A stretch of 64,000 nt of DNA. Source: Ambrosia x helenae (Eukaryota > Streptophyta > Magnoliopsida > Asterales > Asteraceae). A model generated the notes under the pieces. The model searched no databases, had not been told where the DNA came from, and worked only from the letters and a program-made list of their open reading frames with translations. Within the stretch, counting starts at the first letter, position 1; each line of letters starts with the position of its first letter. The stretch spans positions 135,069,023-135,133,022 of the forward strand of contig CM061231.1 of the NCBI GenBank assembly GCA_030844895.1, written 5' to 3'. A program made the translations under genes and the position numbers. This document shows, piece by piece, positions 11,240 to 22,238 of the stretch.

Positions 11240-12044
11240 CTAAAGAAGACTTGCCACTGTTTTGGGCTTCTTCTGTGATTAATTGAACTGCAGCATCAAT
11301 ATCATCTTGGCCAGTCAAAAAGACAAGAATATCCCCCATTGGCTCCTACAAGTTAAAATGTAACGGGTAAAATAATAATAAAAATAGAACAGAATGCGAA
11401 CATAGAATATAGTTTTAAATATCATATACATTACCGGGGTACCTGATCATGAATTGACATTATGTTGAAACAGTAGCTCGAAGATAATCTGAAACAGGCT
11501 CTTCAACATAGAAAATCTGTACATTATACCCTCTACCCTGAAATCACATCCTTTACGGGTAAGAAAACAAAACAAAGAAACAGAGATGCTTAACCTCTAT
11601 GTTCTATTGTATGATGTCATCAGATTTTCGTATTATATACCTTAACAGACAAAATGGCAGGTTCCGTCTGCAGTTCACTATCTTCTCCTTCCAATCGAGG
11701 CCTCTTTTTTCTGATCAATATACAGAGTTGCAATACATTAGCCATAATCCTTCATTTGAAGTAACTAATAGAGCCTAACTATGAATATGAATCATTGTTC
11801 TGATTAGAAAACCTGATTAGAAAGAATGCAGCCATTGATTTTGCTTCAATTGTGGCTGAAGCATAATAAGGCGCAACTCGGGCCTATGGCGTTGAATCTA
11901 AGAAATCAATTATTAGCAACAGGAAAATAAACGTAAGCTGTTTTAGAAACGGATATTGAATCTTTATTTGGTACCTTTTTTAGAAGACCCAACAATATGT
12001 CTGCCGAAAGGGATCTCTCATGAGCTTCATCAACCATAATCACA
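11240..12044 (-). pseudogene. DEAH-box RNA helicase (DHX35/DEAH9-like), five exons
   Basis: Five consecutive exons keep their splice sites: 12044-11975 (VIMVDEAHERSLSADILLG, motif II DEAH), 11897-11813 (RPELRLI..SATIEAKSMAAFF, motif III SAT), 11710-11641 (KKRPRLEGEDSELQ), 11537-11443 (GYNVQIFYVEEPVSDYLRAT) and 11345-11240 (GDILVFLTGQDDIDAAVQL, motif IV region). The family assignment is to the DEAH9/DHX35-like spliceosomal helicases. Exon 2 has a 1-base deletion before SATIEA, and exon 4 a small deletion giving a stop after ATVST. Motifs I and V-VI are absent. A dead fragment inside the Helitron. Confidence 0.75.
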
Positions 12045-13569
12045 CTGAAATAAAAAGCAAGCTTATGATACTGATAGTTATCTAATAATAGTACAAGCCA
12101 ACTTCACTTCCTAGTTATTTTTAACCATTTCAAAATATGTGGCTTATGAGTAAACAGAGAATAAACAGATATCAAGATATTAGGTTTATCGAACATATAC
12201 TTCGGAATAAACAGAGAATGATCGACATAAGGAATTTCAAAATACGCTGACTGAGGAATTTCAAAATATTAGGGTTCCAAAAATAAAAGAGGAATCGACA
12301 TAATCAAGATGTATAGAAAACTTAACAGATCTTAAAACAGATATTGAAAATGAGTAAACAGAGAATAAACAGATATCGAACATATACTTCGGAATAAACA
12401 GAGAATGATCGAACATACACATACATATTGGCATAAAACAAATGTAAGAATCATAAAGATAATCAAACTTTGAGTCAGAGGACATGAACGATGGAGACCC
12501 CATATCGATTGGAGATGAATGAGAACCTTCAATCGCGCGCCTGATTAGGGTTTTGGGTTAGAGGAGGCGATGATGAATGAGGGTTATGTTATGTCCGTGA
12601 GTTTTAGAAGGGTATTTATATTTTTTAGATTTTTGATTTAAAAAAAAAAGAAAATTTTATTAATTCTCACAACGTGCCATGTAGGATCACCAATTGAGGA
12701 GAATTAATTGCTAGGGGGGTAAATGAATGCCAAGTGTCCAAAAATGCTCCTAAATATTATATGTATAGATTCAGTTTGTGTGAAAGAACAATAGGTTTTT
12801 AAAGAATAATAATAGTATTTGAGATTAACAGTAAAAGAGAAACGACAAACCATTAAAATCGTTGGCCTTCGTTTGCAATACTTACATAACCAAGCAACCC
12901 CTACCACATCACCTTTTATGCTCAAAGTATGATTAGCAACCAATCATGGGAACAAATTATGCTCCTAAAATTTTGGTTGATTATTAGATAGCTATAATAA
13001 AACAACTTTTTTTTTATCTAAATCCTACCATACAAAAATCATTAAAAAATATAACATAAGCTAACTTTTCAAGGGAACTAAGGTGGGTTTGAATAAAAAA
13101 GGTAATCTAAAATTGAAGAAAAATTTTACACAAATCATGTAAACGTCTACATGATTTGTGCACGATGAAGGAAGAGGAAACTTTATTCATTGATATGTTT
13201 CATATACCAAATAAAAGACAACTATTTATAAGGCTATAAACATTGAAAGATATGTAAGTTATGCATGTGAAGAGTCACCGCATTATTTAGATATCAAATA
13301 CATGACCACTATCTATAAGACTATAACATTGATACAAACGTAATTAAGACATGGAGGTTATAAATGTAAAGAGTCACCACATTATTGTTAATTTCATCAT
13401 CAATTTTATAATTATGTTTAAATTAATTTTTTCAACAATTTAATATTTAGGTAGAAAGACAACTTTACCCCCTAAATGACTTCACCAAGCATTCTACTAT
13501 AAGCAATAAAGGTTGTATTTTCTTAAATTTTGCAGGTATCATTCACTGATGCTTTATAATATAGTATAG
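12045..13569 (-). other. Helitron 5' third, no recognised gene
   Basis: The minus-strand frame 12503-12261 begins MGSPSFMSSDSKFDY and then turns low-complexity. It could be a captured first exon, but I cannot assign it. The rest is AT-rich and without repeats of note. Note TTCGGAATAAACAGAGAATGATCGA, which appears twice near 12199-12225 and 12388-12412 as a local duplication. Confidence 0.3.
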
Positions 13570-13570
13570 A

Positions 13571-14044
13571 TAAAACATTTACCAAGAAGTTCTTAAATTT
13601 TAAGAGGTATAAGTCTAAATGCTTATGATACAACACATAATACATAAAATAACTATTTTTTTAGGGTAACTAAGTCTTTAAAACACCATATTTAATTAAA
13701 AGAAAGTCAAGAGATGTTTAAGAAACCTCAAGACATTCAATTTTATTATTACTTTGAACATATTAAATAGAAAACATTATGATACTATACCTTTTGTTAT
13801 AATCTTTTATATAGACTTAGGTACTTTATAACGTTAATGTTTTATAAACATGATCATACTATATAGAAATCGAGAAATCAATAGTGAAAGTTGTGTTTCT
13901 AATCATGAGGTAACAATTTGACTTCTGAAATTATTACATTGTATTCATACACGTAAATATGCCTAATCTGATCTAAACTATATGATCACCGGATTCAACA
14001 ACCGAAGAAGAAAGATTTTGTTTAACATGAATTTTAAACAAAGG
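13571..14044. other. AT-rich intergenic sequence
   Basis: No ORF, RNA gene or repeat recognised. It may be the body of the plus-strand Helitron whose 5' end is at 7285, if the minus-strand Helitron inserted just inside that end. Confidence 0.35.
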
Positions 14045-14257
14045 TCATCATCATCATCATACTCTGTTAATCCCACCAATAGCAAAAGCTAATGTAGGGT
14101 CTAACTAGGGTAAGATGTAGACAGCCTTACCTCTACTCTGTGCGAATAAAGAGGCTGCTTCCAATAAGATCCCTGGCTCGATAGTGGTTTTGTATCAAGC
14201 CTTGGACATAGGCACATAACACTTAGCAATCGGGACAAACCTGATTGGTTCATGTAC
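14045..14257 (-). mobile_element. SINE (Au-like), 5' head cut by the gypsy insertion
   Basis: Read on the minus strand, a body containing TAAGGCTGTCTACATCTTACC and AGACCCTACATTAGC ends in a (TGA)n tail at 14045-14060. The GGGTAAGG..GTA.AC / AGACCC layout is the one known from Au-type plant SINEs. A second copy lies at 47728-48195. The SINE head that should lie beyond 14257 is replaced by the gypsy LTR. Confidence 0.6.
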
Positions 14258-14635
14258 TGTGACACCCGGCAAACTCAGGTTAGTAACGTTGACTAAACTA
14301 GTAAGTCTACCTTAGCGAGTCATGCATATTACGTCCTTAACAAGGTCAGTCGAGTCGGTACGATGATTCGGGGGAATTATCGGGAGTCGTTATGATGATC
14401 CGCGGGGTCATCGGGAGTCGGTCCATAACTATGGGTACAAGGATCGGCGATTCGTGGAATCGCCGGGCCTAACGCACACACGAGTCTCGAGTCCCGGGAA
14501 TTGGTGAACGGATGTAAACGTGTTGGATATCATGCATTATATGTTTGGAATCATTATGTGACGTATCGGTATGTGAATACGTGTTTAAATATGTTAAAAT
14601 AGTGTTTAACGCGCCAAAAACCCATTCCAGACCTT

Positions 14636-14780
14636 ATAGGCGATTAGGAGCTGGGGAGGACTCCTAATCGCATGAACAAGGGGCGAGTAGGAGAAGTTAT
14701 AGGCGATTGGGACCTAATCGCCTGATGTTACACGCGATTAGGCCCCCAATCGCGTATAAGGTTCTGCTAATCGCCTATAC
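14636..14780 (+). repeat. GCGATTAG motif array upstream of the LTR TATA box
   Basis: Seven or more GCGATTAG, CTAATCGC or one-mismatch variants in both orientations with irregular 10-25 base spacing. A copy is present at +8109 in the 3' LTR. Confidence 0.85.
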
Positions 14781-15590
14781 TGCAGGGTCCGGGTCAAAAC
14801 ACCTATAAATAGAACCCTTAACTCCCCAAACACCTCTAGAACAACCCTAGCTGCTCCAAACCACCCACACACCTTGAAACACCTCTGGAACTCTTTTTGC
14901 TACAAAAATCACCATCCTCAAGCTTATACACCTTTCTTTAGCAAAATCCAAGGTGTGTTCTTCATCCCTAACCTTTGTAAAGTTGTTATTTCGAGTTCCC
15001 CCAAAGTTCCAGACCTTGTTTTACCAAATGTGTCTTTAAAAACCTTTCAAAAGAGTCTTAAACCAAGTTTACACCTTAATGCTTGTTATATGTGAAGTTT
15101 ATATGCAAATGTTGGTCTTATTGGTGATTTTAACATGAATGTTTTTAAGATATGATTGTACTTCTGTTATGTAGAGGTCATTAGGAAGGTTGTCTTAGAA
15201 TCTTAGCCATTATTATGGTGTTTTGAAGAAAATGCATATTTTGACCCATTTGTATGTTCTTGAGGATTTAGGATGATTATGGTGTGATTGTTGATGCAAT
15301 GTTGTTAGAATTCACACTAGGAAGATGTTAGATCAGAGATTTTATGAGTTACATGTTGTAGGGCTTGAAATCTGATTATTTCCATTTAAGGAAAGATAAG
15401 GTTGGTAGAAGAAACCTAGTACTTTGCCATTTTAGGAAATAATTGCATAGAACATGCTAGATCAGTGATATGTTGGGGGTTTTTGCTTGAAAAGGGTTGG
15501 TAAATGATTTAGGTTTGATATTGGGTGTTGTTGCATGTTTCGGATCTGATTTGGAGGGTTTAACGCGCGAAAACTCGTTGTACAGCAGCT

Positions 15591-15745
15591 GCAGGCGATT
15601 AGGCATCCTAATCGCCTGAGCTATAGGCGATTATGCAGACTTTGGGGCGATTGGGACCCTAATCGCCTATACTTCATGCGATTAGGCCCCCTAATCGCCT
15701 ATAGGCTATTGCCTACTCGCGTGTAACCTTCCTAATCGCATGTGC
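15591..15745 (+). repeat. GCGATTAG motif array in the transcribed part of the LTR
   Basis: A second dense cluster of the same word, about 790 bp downstream of the TATA box. In the 3' LTR the equivalent cluster (23700-23855) has two transitions, one of them inside a motif (AATCGCC to AATCACC). Confidence 0.85.
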
Positions 15746-16933
15746 TGCTGTCGTGAACGCATTTTGACATCCCGGAACACGATTTGACACCTAGGAACAT
15801 GTTAGGAACCCCGGGATACACCCAATGACTTAGTAAGACGTGTTCGGACCTGTTTATGCGTTAATTGGATATTATGCTAGACTAGGTGAATTGTTGCGCG
15901 TGCTAAGTGTTTAATTTCATATGTTGCATGATGTCTTGCATTTATCTAACACATGGGATGTCGGGTCACCAATGGGATGTCGGGTCTTGTCTGGCACGGT
16001 CGGTCTAACAGTTAAAGGTGTTTTCAAACGTTTAAGGTCACGGTCTGGACATTCGGGGACTAGTTAGCCTGCGGGTTATTAGTCCAATACTTATACGCAT
16101 CTTATGATAGGTCGCCGCTATCTGGGGCTATCATAACATAATCATTTAACTATTTTCAAGTAACGCAAACCAAGGTGAGTTTCACAGCCCCACTTTTACT
16201 GTTTTGCTTTTGGGGGAGAAACATGCTTTGTACGAACTATTTAAAGGTCATGTTATACTATGGGCACTTTATGTTACTATACGGCTTTTATGGAAAGTCC
16301 CAGGGGGAAACCATGAATGTGCTGGCACGCACAACGAGGGAAATGTGGATAGATCTATTGGGCCTCACAAACCCCACTCGACGGCGGGGCCGGGCGGGTG
16401 CATATTGTCTCTACCTATCGGGTTACCGAGGCATCGGTAGCCCAGTCATTCTGGGCTGGTATCAACTTTTGGAAACGTTTAGTAATGGGTTCCCAACCGT
16501 AGTAGTAAAAACACTTAACGTCTAGCTAACGTTCTCATGACATAGTATTAACGGGAATGATCTTTGTAAAACTTGTGACAACACTTATTAAAAGAAAACC
16601 TGTGAACTCACCAGCATTATATGTTGACATTTTTGGCATGTTTTCTCAGGTCGCTAAGGTAGCGGTTGTCGGACTAGGCGCACGAGGTCATGCACGGCGT
16701 CTATTATTTTGGAAACATATTAAACAATGTCTTTGTAAACAATGATATGTCTTTTGGTTGTAAACAAGAATGCTTCCGCTGCTGGTTTACAGCTCAAAGC
16801 ATTATATTTTGGTTTTAAATATAATCTTGAATGCATGTTTGTTGTATGTTTATTGTGATCGTTGACTGAGATCCTGGTGTGTCACGCGCCTCGCGGTAAA
16901 ACCCCGCATGTGGAATTTGAGGGTGTGACAGAT

Positions 16934-16946
16934 TGGTATCAGAGCC
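16934..16946 (+). promoter_or_regulatory. Gypsy primer binding site (iMet)
   Basis: TGGTATCAGAGCC, three bases after the 5' LTR end, complementary to the 3' end of initiator tRNA-Met. Confidence 0.92.
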
Positions 16947-17545
16947 AACGGTTATAGTGAACTGAGACTGCATGTAGAGTCTAGTCTATAACTGAGTCGC
17001 ACACACTAGACGGTCACAATTAGTCGAGTCTTAGCAAGTGGGTAACAATATGACTTGTCGGGGTGTCGGTGTCATCATCTACTACGCTACATCATCTATT
17101 TACTTCTTATCATCCTATTCCTTGACTCGTCCTTACTTTGATCCGATGGCGAACGATATACTATTGAACTCTCTTGATGGCAATGTGCATTGGGGTAGCT
17201 TCGGCGTACTCTTGAGATCTGTCCAGAGATTTGGACATCTCCCCTCTATGCCCTAATGAACACGCCCGTTCTTATGCATATTATATTGTACTTATACTTA
17301 TGATAATATCATGATTGGGCGCTAGTGTTCGGTGACTTGAACTTCAAACTTAAAGCGCGCCTGGAGGACCATGTGGAACAGTTTATCATGTCGGGTGCAG
17401 ATCATAAACTGTGATGCATGGGATCCCTGGCGGACTTTGGGCTTGAACGGATGGACCCGAGCAGGGCTCGGTCTAATTTCTTGAAATTCCTAATGGGTTA
17501 TACCACGGGCAAGCCTAAATCTTTTGTTTCATGTTGTGACAGAAG
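16947..17545 (+). other. Gypsy 5' leader
   Basis: Untranslated leader between PBS and the gag ATG. The part up to 17344 is repeated after the 3' LTR. The ORF at 17038-17256 is not recognisable as a gag product. Confidence 0.7.
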
Positions 17546-18500
17546 ATGTCGGGAGCTCGTGGAGGTCGCAGGGGCGGCCGTGCCGGCGGTCGCGGTGGCG
17601 GCCGTGGTGGCGGCGGTGGCCGCGGGAACATTAATATGACCCAAGCTGAGCTGGATAATCTGACGCAGCAGCACGTGAATATTGCTTTGGCTGCATTCCA
17701 AGCTGCTCATAATGCTATGGGTGGTACGTCGATTCTCATCTATTCTACCTCGTTCTGGGGTACTTTACCTTTTCTTGATACTCACCTGTGTGTCTGTTCC
17801 AGGTGGTGCTGTCAATCCTCCTCCATCCCAGTGTTCTTATAAAAAGTTTATGGATTGTAAACCTCACAACTTTAGCGGCACTGAAGGGGCAGTGGGACTG
17901 CTCCGATGGTTGGAGAAAATCGAATCTGTTTTCTCGATGTGCAACTGCCCGGAGGGCGACCGGGTGAAATATGCTTCTGCGACCCTGGAGGGTCAAGCCT
18001 TGACTTGGTGGAACTCCACCACCCAGACTATGGGCATTGGGGAAGCCCACGCCATGCCCTGGGCAGAATTCATTCAGCTGTTGAAAAATGAGTACTGCCC
18101 GAGGGATGAGATCCAGAAGCTCGAGCATGAAGTCTGGAACCATAAGATGGTGGGTTCCGAGATTGAAGCTTATACTGCTAGGCACAATGAGTTGGCGGTG
18201 TTGTGCCCCGATCTGCACACACCCGAATATCGAAGGATTGAGCATTACGTCGCGGGGTTGGTACCGGAGATTGCTGGGTTAGTTGTTGCGGGTAATCTCA
18301 CTGTTTATTCTGAGGTAGTTCGGTCAGCTCACAGGCTGACCAACATGAAGGTGACTGAAGGGGTCTTGCCTCCTCGAGGCGCTACTGTGAAGGCTTCTGA
18401 TGGCAACAAACGGAAGTGGGAAGCTGTGGGGAAGGGCTCGAGTTCGGCTCAGCCTCAGCAGGTAAAGAAGTCTGATGTTGGGGGATCATCGTCTGAGTAG
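17546..18500 (+). CDS. gag: Gypsy gag (capsid part), spliced, ended by an in-frame TAG
   Basis: ATG at 17546 opens MSGARGG followed by a Gly/Arg-rich segment, then LTQQHVNIALAAFQAAHNAMG. A 79-bp segment (17724-17802) with GTACGT at its start and a pyrimidine-rich TGTTCCAG at its end must be removed to join this to the main gag frame (GGAVNPPPSQCSYKKF). The joined frame is exact. The capsid domain (retrotrans_gag: LTWWNSTTQTM, AEFIQLLKNEYCPRDE) follows. The frame ends at TAG 18498-18500, before the zinc knuckles. The knuckles and pol continue in the same frame, so the TAG is either a single mutation or a readthrough site. The first is more likely, as related elements use one continuous ORF. 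Confidence 0.8.
17724..17802 (+). other. Apparent 79-bp GT-AG intron in gypsy gag
   Basis: Donor G|GTACGT, acceptor tract TGTGTGTCTGTTCCAG. Removing it joins two frames that are otherwise offset and restores a continuous gag with no lost or added residues at the junction. It could also be a frameshifting insertion, but the clean splice signals argue for an intron. Confidence 0.6.
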
Positions 18501-21500
18501 AAACCAGGGGGTTATATTGGGAAGAAGCCGAAATGTGACCAGTGTGGATTTCACCACAACGGTCGTTGCGAGGACCGGAACCGTTGCCACAGGTGCCATA
18601 AGTTTGGGCACCAGGCAAAGGATTGCAGGGTTAATCTTCAGGGTAACCGGAACCCTCCTGCTACACCTACTCCGGCTCCTCCTGTCGCTGCTCCCCAGGG
18701 AAATCAGGGCAAACAAGGGTGCTACAATTGTGGTGAACTTGGTCACTACAAGCGGGACTGCCCCAAGTTGAAGCAGGGTGAAGCCGGGAAGAATGGGGCG
18801 GGTAATGGAAACAATGGAGGCGGAGGCAGGAACGCTCGCGCCTTCGTGATTGGTTCGAGCGGTGCTCGACAAGACCCCGACACTGTTACTGGTACGTTTC
18901 TCCTCGATAATCGCTATGCTACGGTTTTATTTGATTCTGGCGCCGATAAGAGTTTCATATCTCTTGGGTTTAGTCAATTGCTTGATAGGGTACCTACACC
19001 TTTAGAGGCTAAGTACTTGATAGAATTGGCTGATGGTAAGAAAGTTGAGGCGACGCACGTCCTTAGGGAGTGTCACCTTGAGTTGTCGGGTTATTCCTTC
19101 CCTATTGATCTTATGCCGGTGTCCTTGGGTAGTTTCGATGTTGTCGTGGGTATGGATTGGTTGTCCCTGTATCATGCCGAGATCGTTTGTTTTGATAAAG
19201 TCATTCGACTTCCTCTCCCTGATGGAGAAATTTTGTTGGTGCACGGTGAGAAGAGCGGGGTCCCGTTGAGTATCATTTCGTGTATGAAAGCCTATAAGTA
19301 TCTTCGGAAGGGGTATTCAGCCATTCTGGCACTTGTTTCGGTTTCGTCTGAGGAAGAGAAGAAGATTGAAGATATTCCTGTTGTCCGCGACTTTCCCGAC
19401 GTATTTCCTGAGGACTTACCTGGTCTTCCTCCTTATCGCCAGGTCGAATTTGGTATTGAACTTGCTCCGGGTGCGGCCCCTATTGCTCGTGCCCCTTATC
19501 GTCTCGCACCTCCTGAGATGCAGGAGTTATCGAACCAGTTGCAGGAGCTGTTAGAGAAGGGTTTCATTCGACCCAGTTCGTCCCCGTGGGGAGCCCCTAT
19601 TCTGTTTGTCAAGAAAAAGGACGGAAGCCTACGGATGTGTATCGACTACCGGGAGTTGAATAAGGTTACCATCAAGAATCGCTATCCTCTTCCTCGCATC
19701 GATGACTTATTTGACCAGCTTCAGGGTTCTAGTTTCTATTCGAAGATTGATTTGAGGTCGGGATACCATCAGTTGAGGGTTCAAGAAGCTGACATTCCGA
19801 AGACCGCCTTTCGAACTCGCTATGGCCATTTTGAATTCCTGGTCATGCCTTTTGGTCTCACCAACGCACCTGCCATCTTTATGGATCTGATGAACCGTGT
19901 TTGCAAGCCTTATCTTGATAAGTTCGTGATTGTCTTCATCGATGATATTCTAGTCTATTCTAAGAACGAGGTGGACCACCAGGAACACCTACATCTTGTT
20001 TTGGAACTTCTGAGGCGGGAACAGCTGTACGCTAAGTTTTCCAAGTGTAGCTTCTGGTTGCGTGAAGTTCAATTCCTTGGTCATGTTGTTAATGAGAAAG
20101 GAATTCACGTTGACCCAGCAAAGATTGAAGCCATTAAAGACTGGGAGGCACCAAAGACACCATCTGAGGTGCGGCAATTCCTAGGCCTTGCAGGTTATTA
20201 CCGTCGTTTTATCGAGGGATTTTCGAAGATTGCCCAACCCCTCACCTCGCTTACCCAGAAGGACAGAAAGTTCGACTGGGGTGATTCGCAGGAGACGGCC
20301 TTCCAGTTGTTAAAGGCTAAACTCTGTTCTGCTCCTATCTTGTCCTTGCCTGAGGGTACGGACGATTTTGTGGTTTATTGTGACGCTTCTATCCGGGGTC
20401 TTGGTTGTGTACTGATGCAGCGCGAGAAGGTCATCGCCTACGCTTCTCGTCAACTTAAAGTTCATGAGAAAAACTACCCCACCCATGATCTGGAATTGGG
20501 TGCGGTGGTCCTTGCTTTAAAAATTTGGAGGCATTACTTGTACGGTACCAAATGCACTATTTACACCGATCACAAGAGCCTCCAGCATATCTTTGATCAG
20601 AAGGTGTTGAATATAAGGCAGCGTCGTTGGGTCGAGCTTCTTAATGACTACGAGTGCGCTATCAAATACCATCCTGGCAAGGCGAATGTGGTCGCAGACG
20701 CCTTGAGCAGGAAGGAAACGGCTAAACCTCGTCGTGTTCGAGCTCTTCAGCTCACTATCCATTCCGGCTTACCTGATCGAATCCGTTCAGCACAGCAAGA
20801 AGCTTTGAAGGAGGAAAACCTTAAGGCTGAAACCATGCATGGTGCTGATAGCCACCTTGAACTCAGATCCGATGGGTTACACTATTTCGCTGAACGTATT
20901 TGGGTTCCTTTATTTGGGGGCTTGCGGGAGCTCGTTCTTGATGAAGCTCACAAGTCCCGGTACTCCATCCACCCTGGCTCCGATAAGATGTATCAAGACC
21001 TGAAGATACTTTATTGGTGGCCGAACATGAAGGCGGACGTGGCTTCGTATGTGAGCAAGTGCTTGACCTGTGCCAAGGTCAAGGTTGAGTATCAAAAGCC
21101 ATCCGGCCTTCTGCAACAGCCTGAAATCCCCGAGTGGAAGTGGGAGCGGATTACGATGGACTTTGTGACCAAACTCCCGAGATCGCCCAGTGGTTGCGAC
21201 ATGATCTGGGTAATTGTCGATAGGTTGACAAAGTCCGCGCACTTCCTCGCTATCAAAGAGACCGATGGTCTCGAGCGTTTGGCACGGTTATATCTCAAGG
21301 AAGTGGTCTCTCGGCACGGGGTGCCTGTCTCTATTATTTCTGATCGTGATCCTCGGTTCGCCTCTAACTTCTGGAAGTCTTTGCATAAGGCTCTGGGTAC
21401 TCAGTTAGACATGAGCACAGCATATCATCCGCAAACTGACGGTCAAAGTGAGCGGACAATCCAAACGCTAGAAGACATGCTTCGGGCATGTGTGATCGAT

Positions 21501-22238
21501 TTTGGCAAGGGGTGGGAGAGTCATTTACCGTTGGTGGAATTCTCCTACAACAACAGTTACCATTCTAGCATCAAGGCAGCTCCGTTCGAGGCTCTTTACG
21601 GGCGGAAATGCCGGTCTCCTCTTTGTTGGGCCGAGGTGGGTGAGAGTCAACTCACCGGCCCGGAACTTGTGTACGAGACTTCCGAAAAGATCGTACAAAT
21701 CCGTAACCGCATGGCAGCAGCTCGGGATCGTCAAAAGAGCTATGCCGATCGTCGTCGCAAACCTTTGGAGTTCGAGGTTGGCGACAGGGTTTTATTGAAG
21801 GTATCTCCGTGGAAGGGCGTTATACGTTTTGGGAAGCGGGGCAAATTGAATCCTCGGTATGTGGGACCGTTCGCAATCCTGGAACGGATTGGACCGGTAG
21901 CATACAGGCTTGATCTGCCGGCTGAGCTCAGTAATGTTCATAATGTCTTCCATGTTTCTAATCTGAAGAAGTGCTTGGCGGATGAATCTTTGGTTGTTCC
22001 TCTCGAAGAGATCAAGGTGGATGATCGTCTGCGTATCGTGGAGGAACCGGTTGAAATTCTTGACTATAAAATCCGTAGCCTTCGCCGGAGTAAAATCCGC
22101 ATTGTTAAAGTCCGATGGAACTCTAATCGTGGACCGGAGTTCACGTGGGAACGGGAAGATCAAATGAAGGCTAAGTATCCCCATTTATTTCCTAAGCGCG
22201 CGTTCGAATCAAGACATGTCTCTGCTGAAGCTGAATGA
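18501..22238 (+). CDS. pol: Gypsy zinc knuckles and pol polyprotein with chromodomain
   Basis: Open from the TAG to 22238 with no further stop. In order: two CCHC knuckles (CHRCHKFGHQAKDC, CYNCGELGHYKRDC); aspartic protease (LFDSGADKSF); reverse transcriptase with VFIDDILVYSK; RNase H (VYCDASIRGLGCVL); integrase with its HHCC finger (H..H..CLTC) and DDE triad (TMDF, SDRDPRF, GQSERTIQ); and a C-terminal chromodomain-like region (EILDYKIRSLRR, VRWNSNRGPEFTWE), which in this lineage targets insertion to heterochromatin. All catalytic residues I can check are present. The product copies and integrates the element, and may be autonomous if the upstream TAG is tolerated. Confidence 0.92.
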   Translation, partial: KPGGYIGKKPKCDQCGFHHNGRCEDRNRCHRCHKFGHQAKDCRVNLQGNRNPPATPTPAPPVAAPQGNQGKQGCYNCGELGHYKRDCPKLKQGEAGKNGAGNGNNGGGGRNARAFVIGSSGARQDPDTVTGTFLLDNRYATVLFDSGADKSFISLGFSQLLDRVPTPLEAKYLIELADGKKVEATHVLRECHLELSGYSFPIDLMPVSLGSFDVVVGMDWLSLYHAEIVCFDKVIRLPLPDGEILLVHGEKSGVPLSIISCMKAYKYLRKGYSAILALVSVSSEEEKKIEDIPVVRDFPDVFPEDLPGLPPYRQVEFGIELAPGAAPIARAPYRLAPPEMQELSNQLQELLEKGFIRPSSSPWGAPILFVKKKDGSLRMCIDYRELNKVTIKNRYPLPRIDDLFDQLQGSSFYSKIDLRSGYHQLRVQEADIPKTAFRTRYGHFEFLVMPFGLTNAPAIFMDLMNRVCKPYLDKFVIVFIDDILVYSKNEVDHQEHLHLVLELLRREQLYAKFSKCSFWLREVQFLGHVVNEKGIHVDPAKIEAIKDWEAPKTPSEVRQFLGLAGYYRRFIEGFSKIAQPLTSLTQKDRKFDWGDSQETAFQLLKAKLCSAPILSLPEGTDDFVVYCDASIRGLGCVLMQREKVIAYASRQLKVHEKNYPTHDLELGAVVLALKIWRHYLYGTKCTIYTDHKSLQHIFDQKVLNIRQRRWVELLNDYECAIKYHPGKANVVADALSRKETAKPRRVRALQLTIHSGLPDRIRSAQQEALKEENLKAETMHGADSHLELRSDGLHYFAERIWVPLFGGLRELVLDEAHKSRYSIHPGSDKMYQDLKILYWWPNMKADVASYVSKCLTCAKVKVEYQKPSGLLQQPEIPEWKWERITMDFVTKLPRSPSGCDMIWVIVDRLTKSAHFLAIKETDGLERLARLYLKEVVSRHGVPVSIISDRDPRFASNFWKSLHKALGTQLDMSTAYHPQTDGQSERTIQTLEDMLRACVIDFGKGWESHLPLVEFSYNNSYHSSIKAAPFEALYGRKCRSPLCWAEVGESQLTGPELVYETSEKIVQIRNRMAAARDRQKSYADRRRKPLEFEVGDRVLLKVSPWKGVIRFGKRGKLNPRYVGPFAILERIGPVAYRLDLPAELSNVHNVFHVSNLKKCLADESLVVPLEEIKVDDRLRIVEEPVEILDYKIRSLRRSKIRIVKVRWNSNRGPEFTWEREDQMKAKYPHLFPKRAFESRHVSAEAE

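Larger units (their letters stand above)
7302..13570 (-). mobile_element. Helitron carrying captured host exons
   Basis: The minus-strand 5' end is A|TCTATACTATATTATAAAGC at 13570. The 3' end is a GC hairpin (CTCGC, short loop, GCGGG) followed by CTAG|T at 7302. Both flank an A/T target with no target duplication, as expected for Helitrons. No Rep/helicase gene is present, so it is non-autonomous. Inside are spliced exon runs of a lysyl-tRNA synthetase, a PTI1-like kinase and a DEAH-box RNA helicase, all on the minus strand, that is, in the transposon's own orientation. A second Helitron-like 3' end at about 8134-8165 may mean a nested or alternative end. The remaining AT-rich sequence has no recognisable genes. 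Confidence 0.7.
14258..16930 (+). mobile_element. Gypsy 5' LTR
   Basis: TGTGACACCC...GGGTGTGACA. A GCGATTAG/CTAATCGC array at 14636-14780 includes a palindromic pair at 14732-14755 (8-bp arms), followed by TATAAATA at 14804-14811. A second array sits downstream at 15591-15745. Small ORFs (14874-15095, 16175-16525) are conserved between the two LTRs only because the LTRs are nearly identical. Confidence 0.92.

Noticed and set aside
7285..13571. A TIR DNA transposon with 18-bp perfect inverted repeats
   Set aside because: No target duplication; the repeat is the Helitron 5' signature, and the 3' hairpin plus CTAG lies directly inside the left copy.
14874..16745. Small ORFs conserved at 14874, 16175 and 16557 and again 8,109 bases later
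   Set aside because: Identity is due to recent LTR duplication, not coding constraint.
17418..17710. Alanine/valine-rich ORFs beside the gag start
   Set aside because: They are other frames of the Gly/Arg-rich gag N-terminus.
18768..22238. A 1,156-codon host gene
   Set aside because: Protease, RT, RNase H, integrase and chromodomain in gypsy order between two LTRs.
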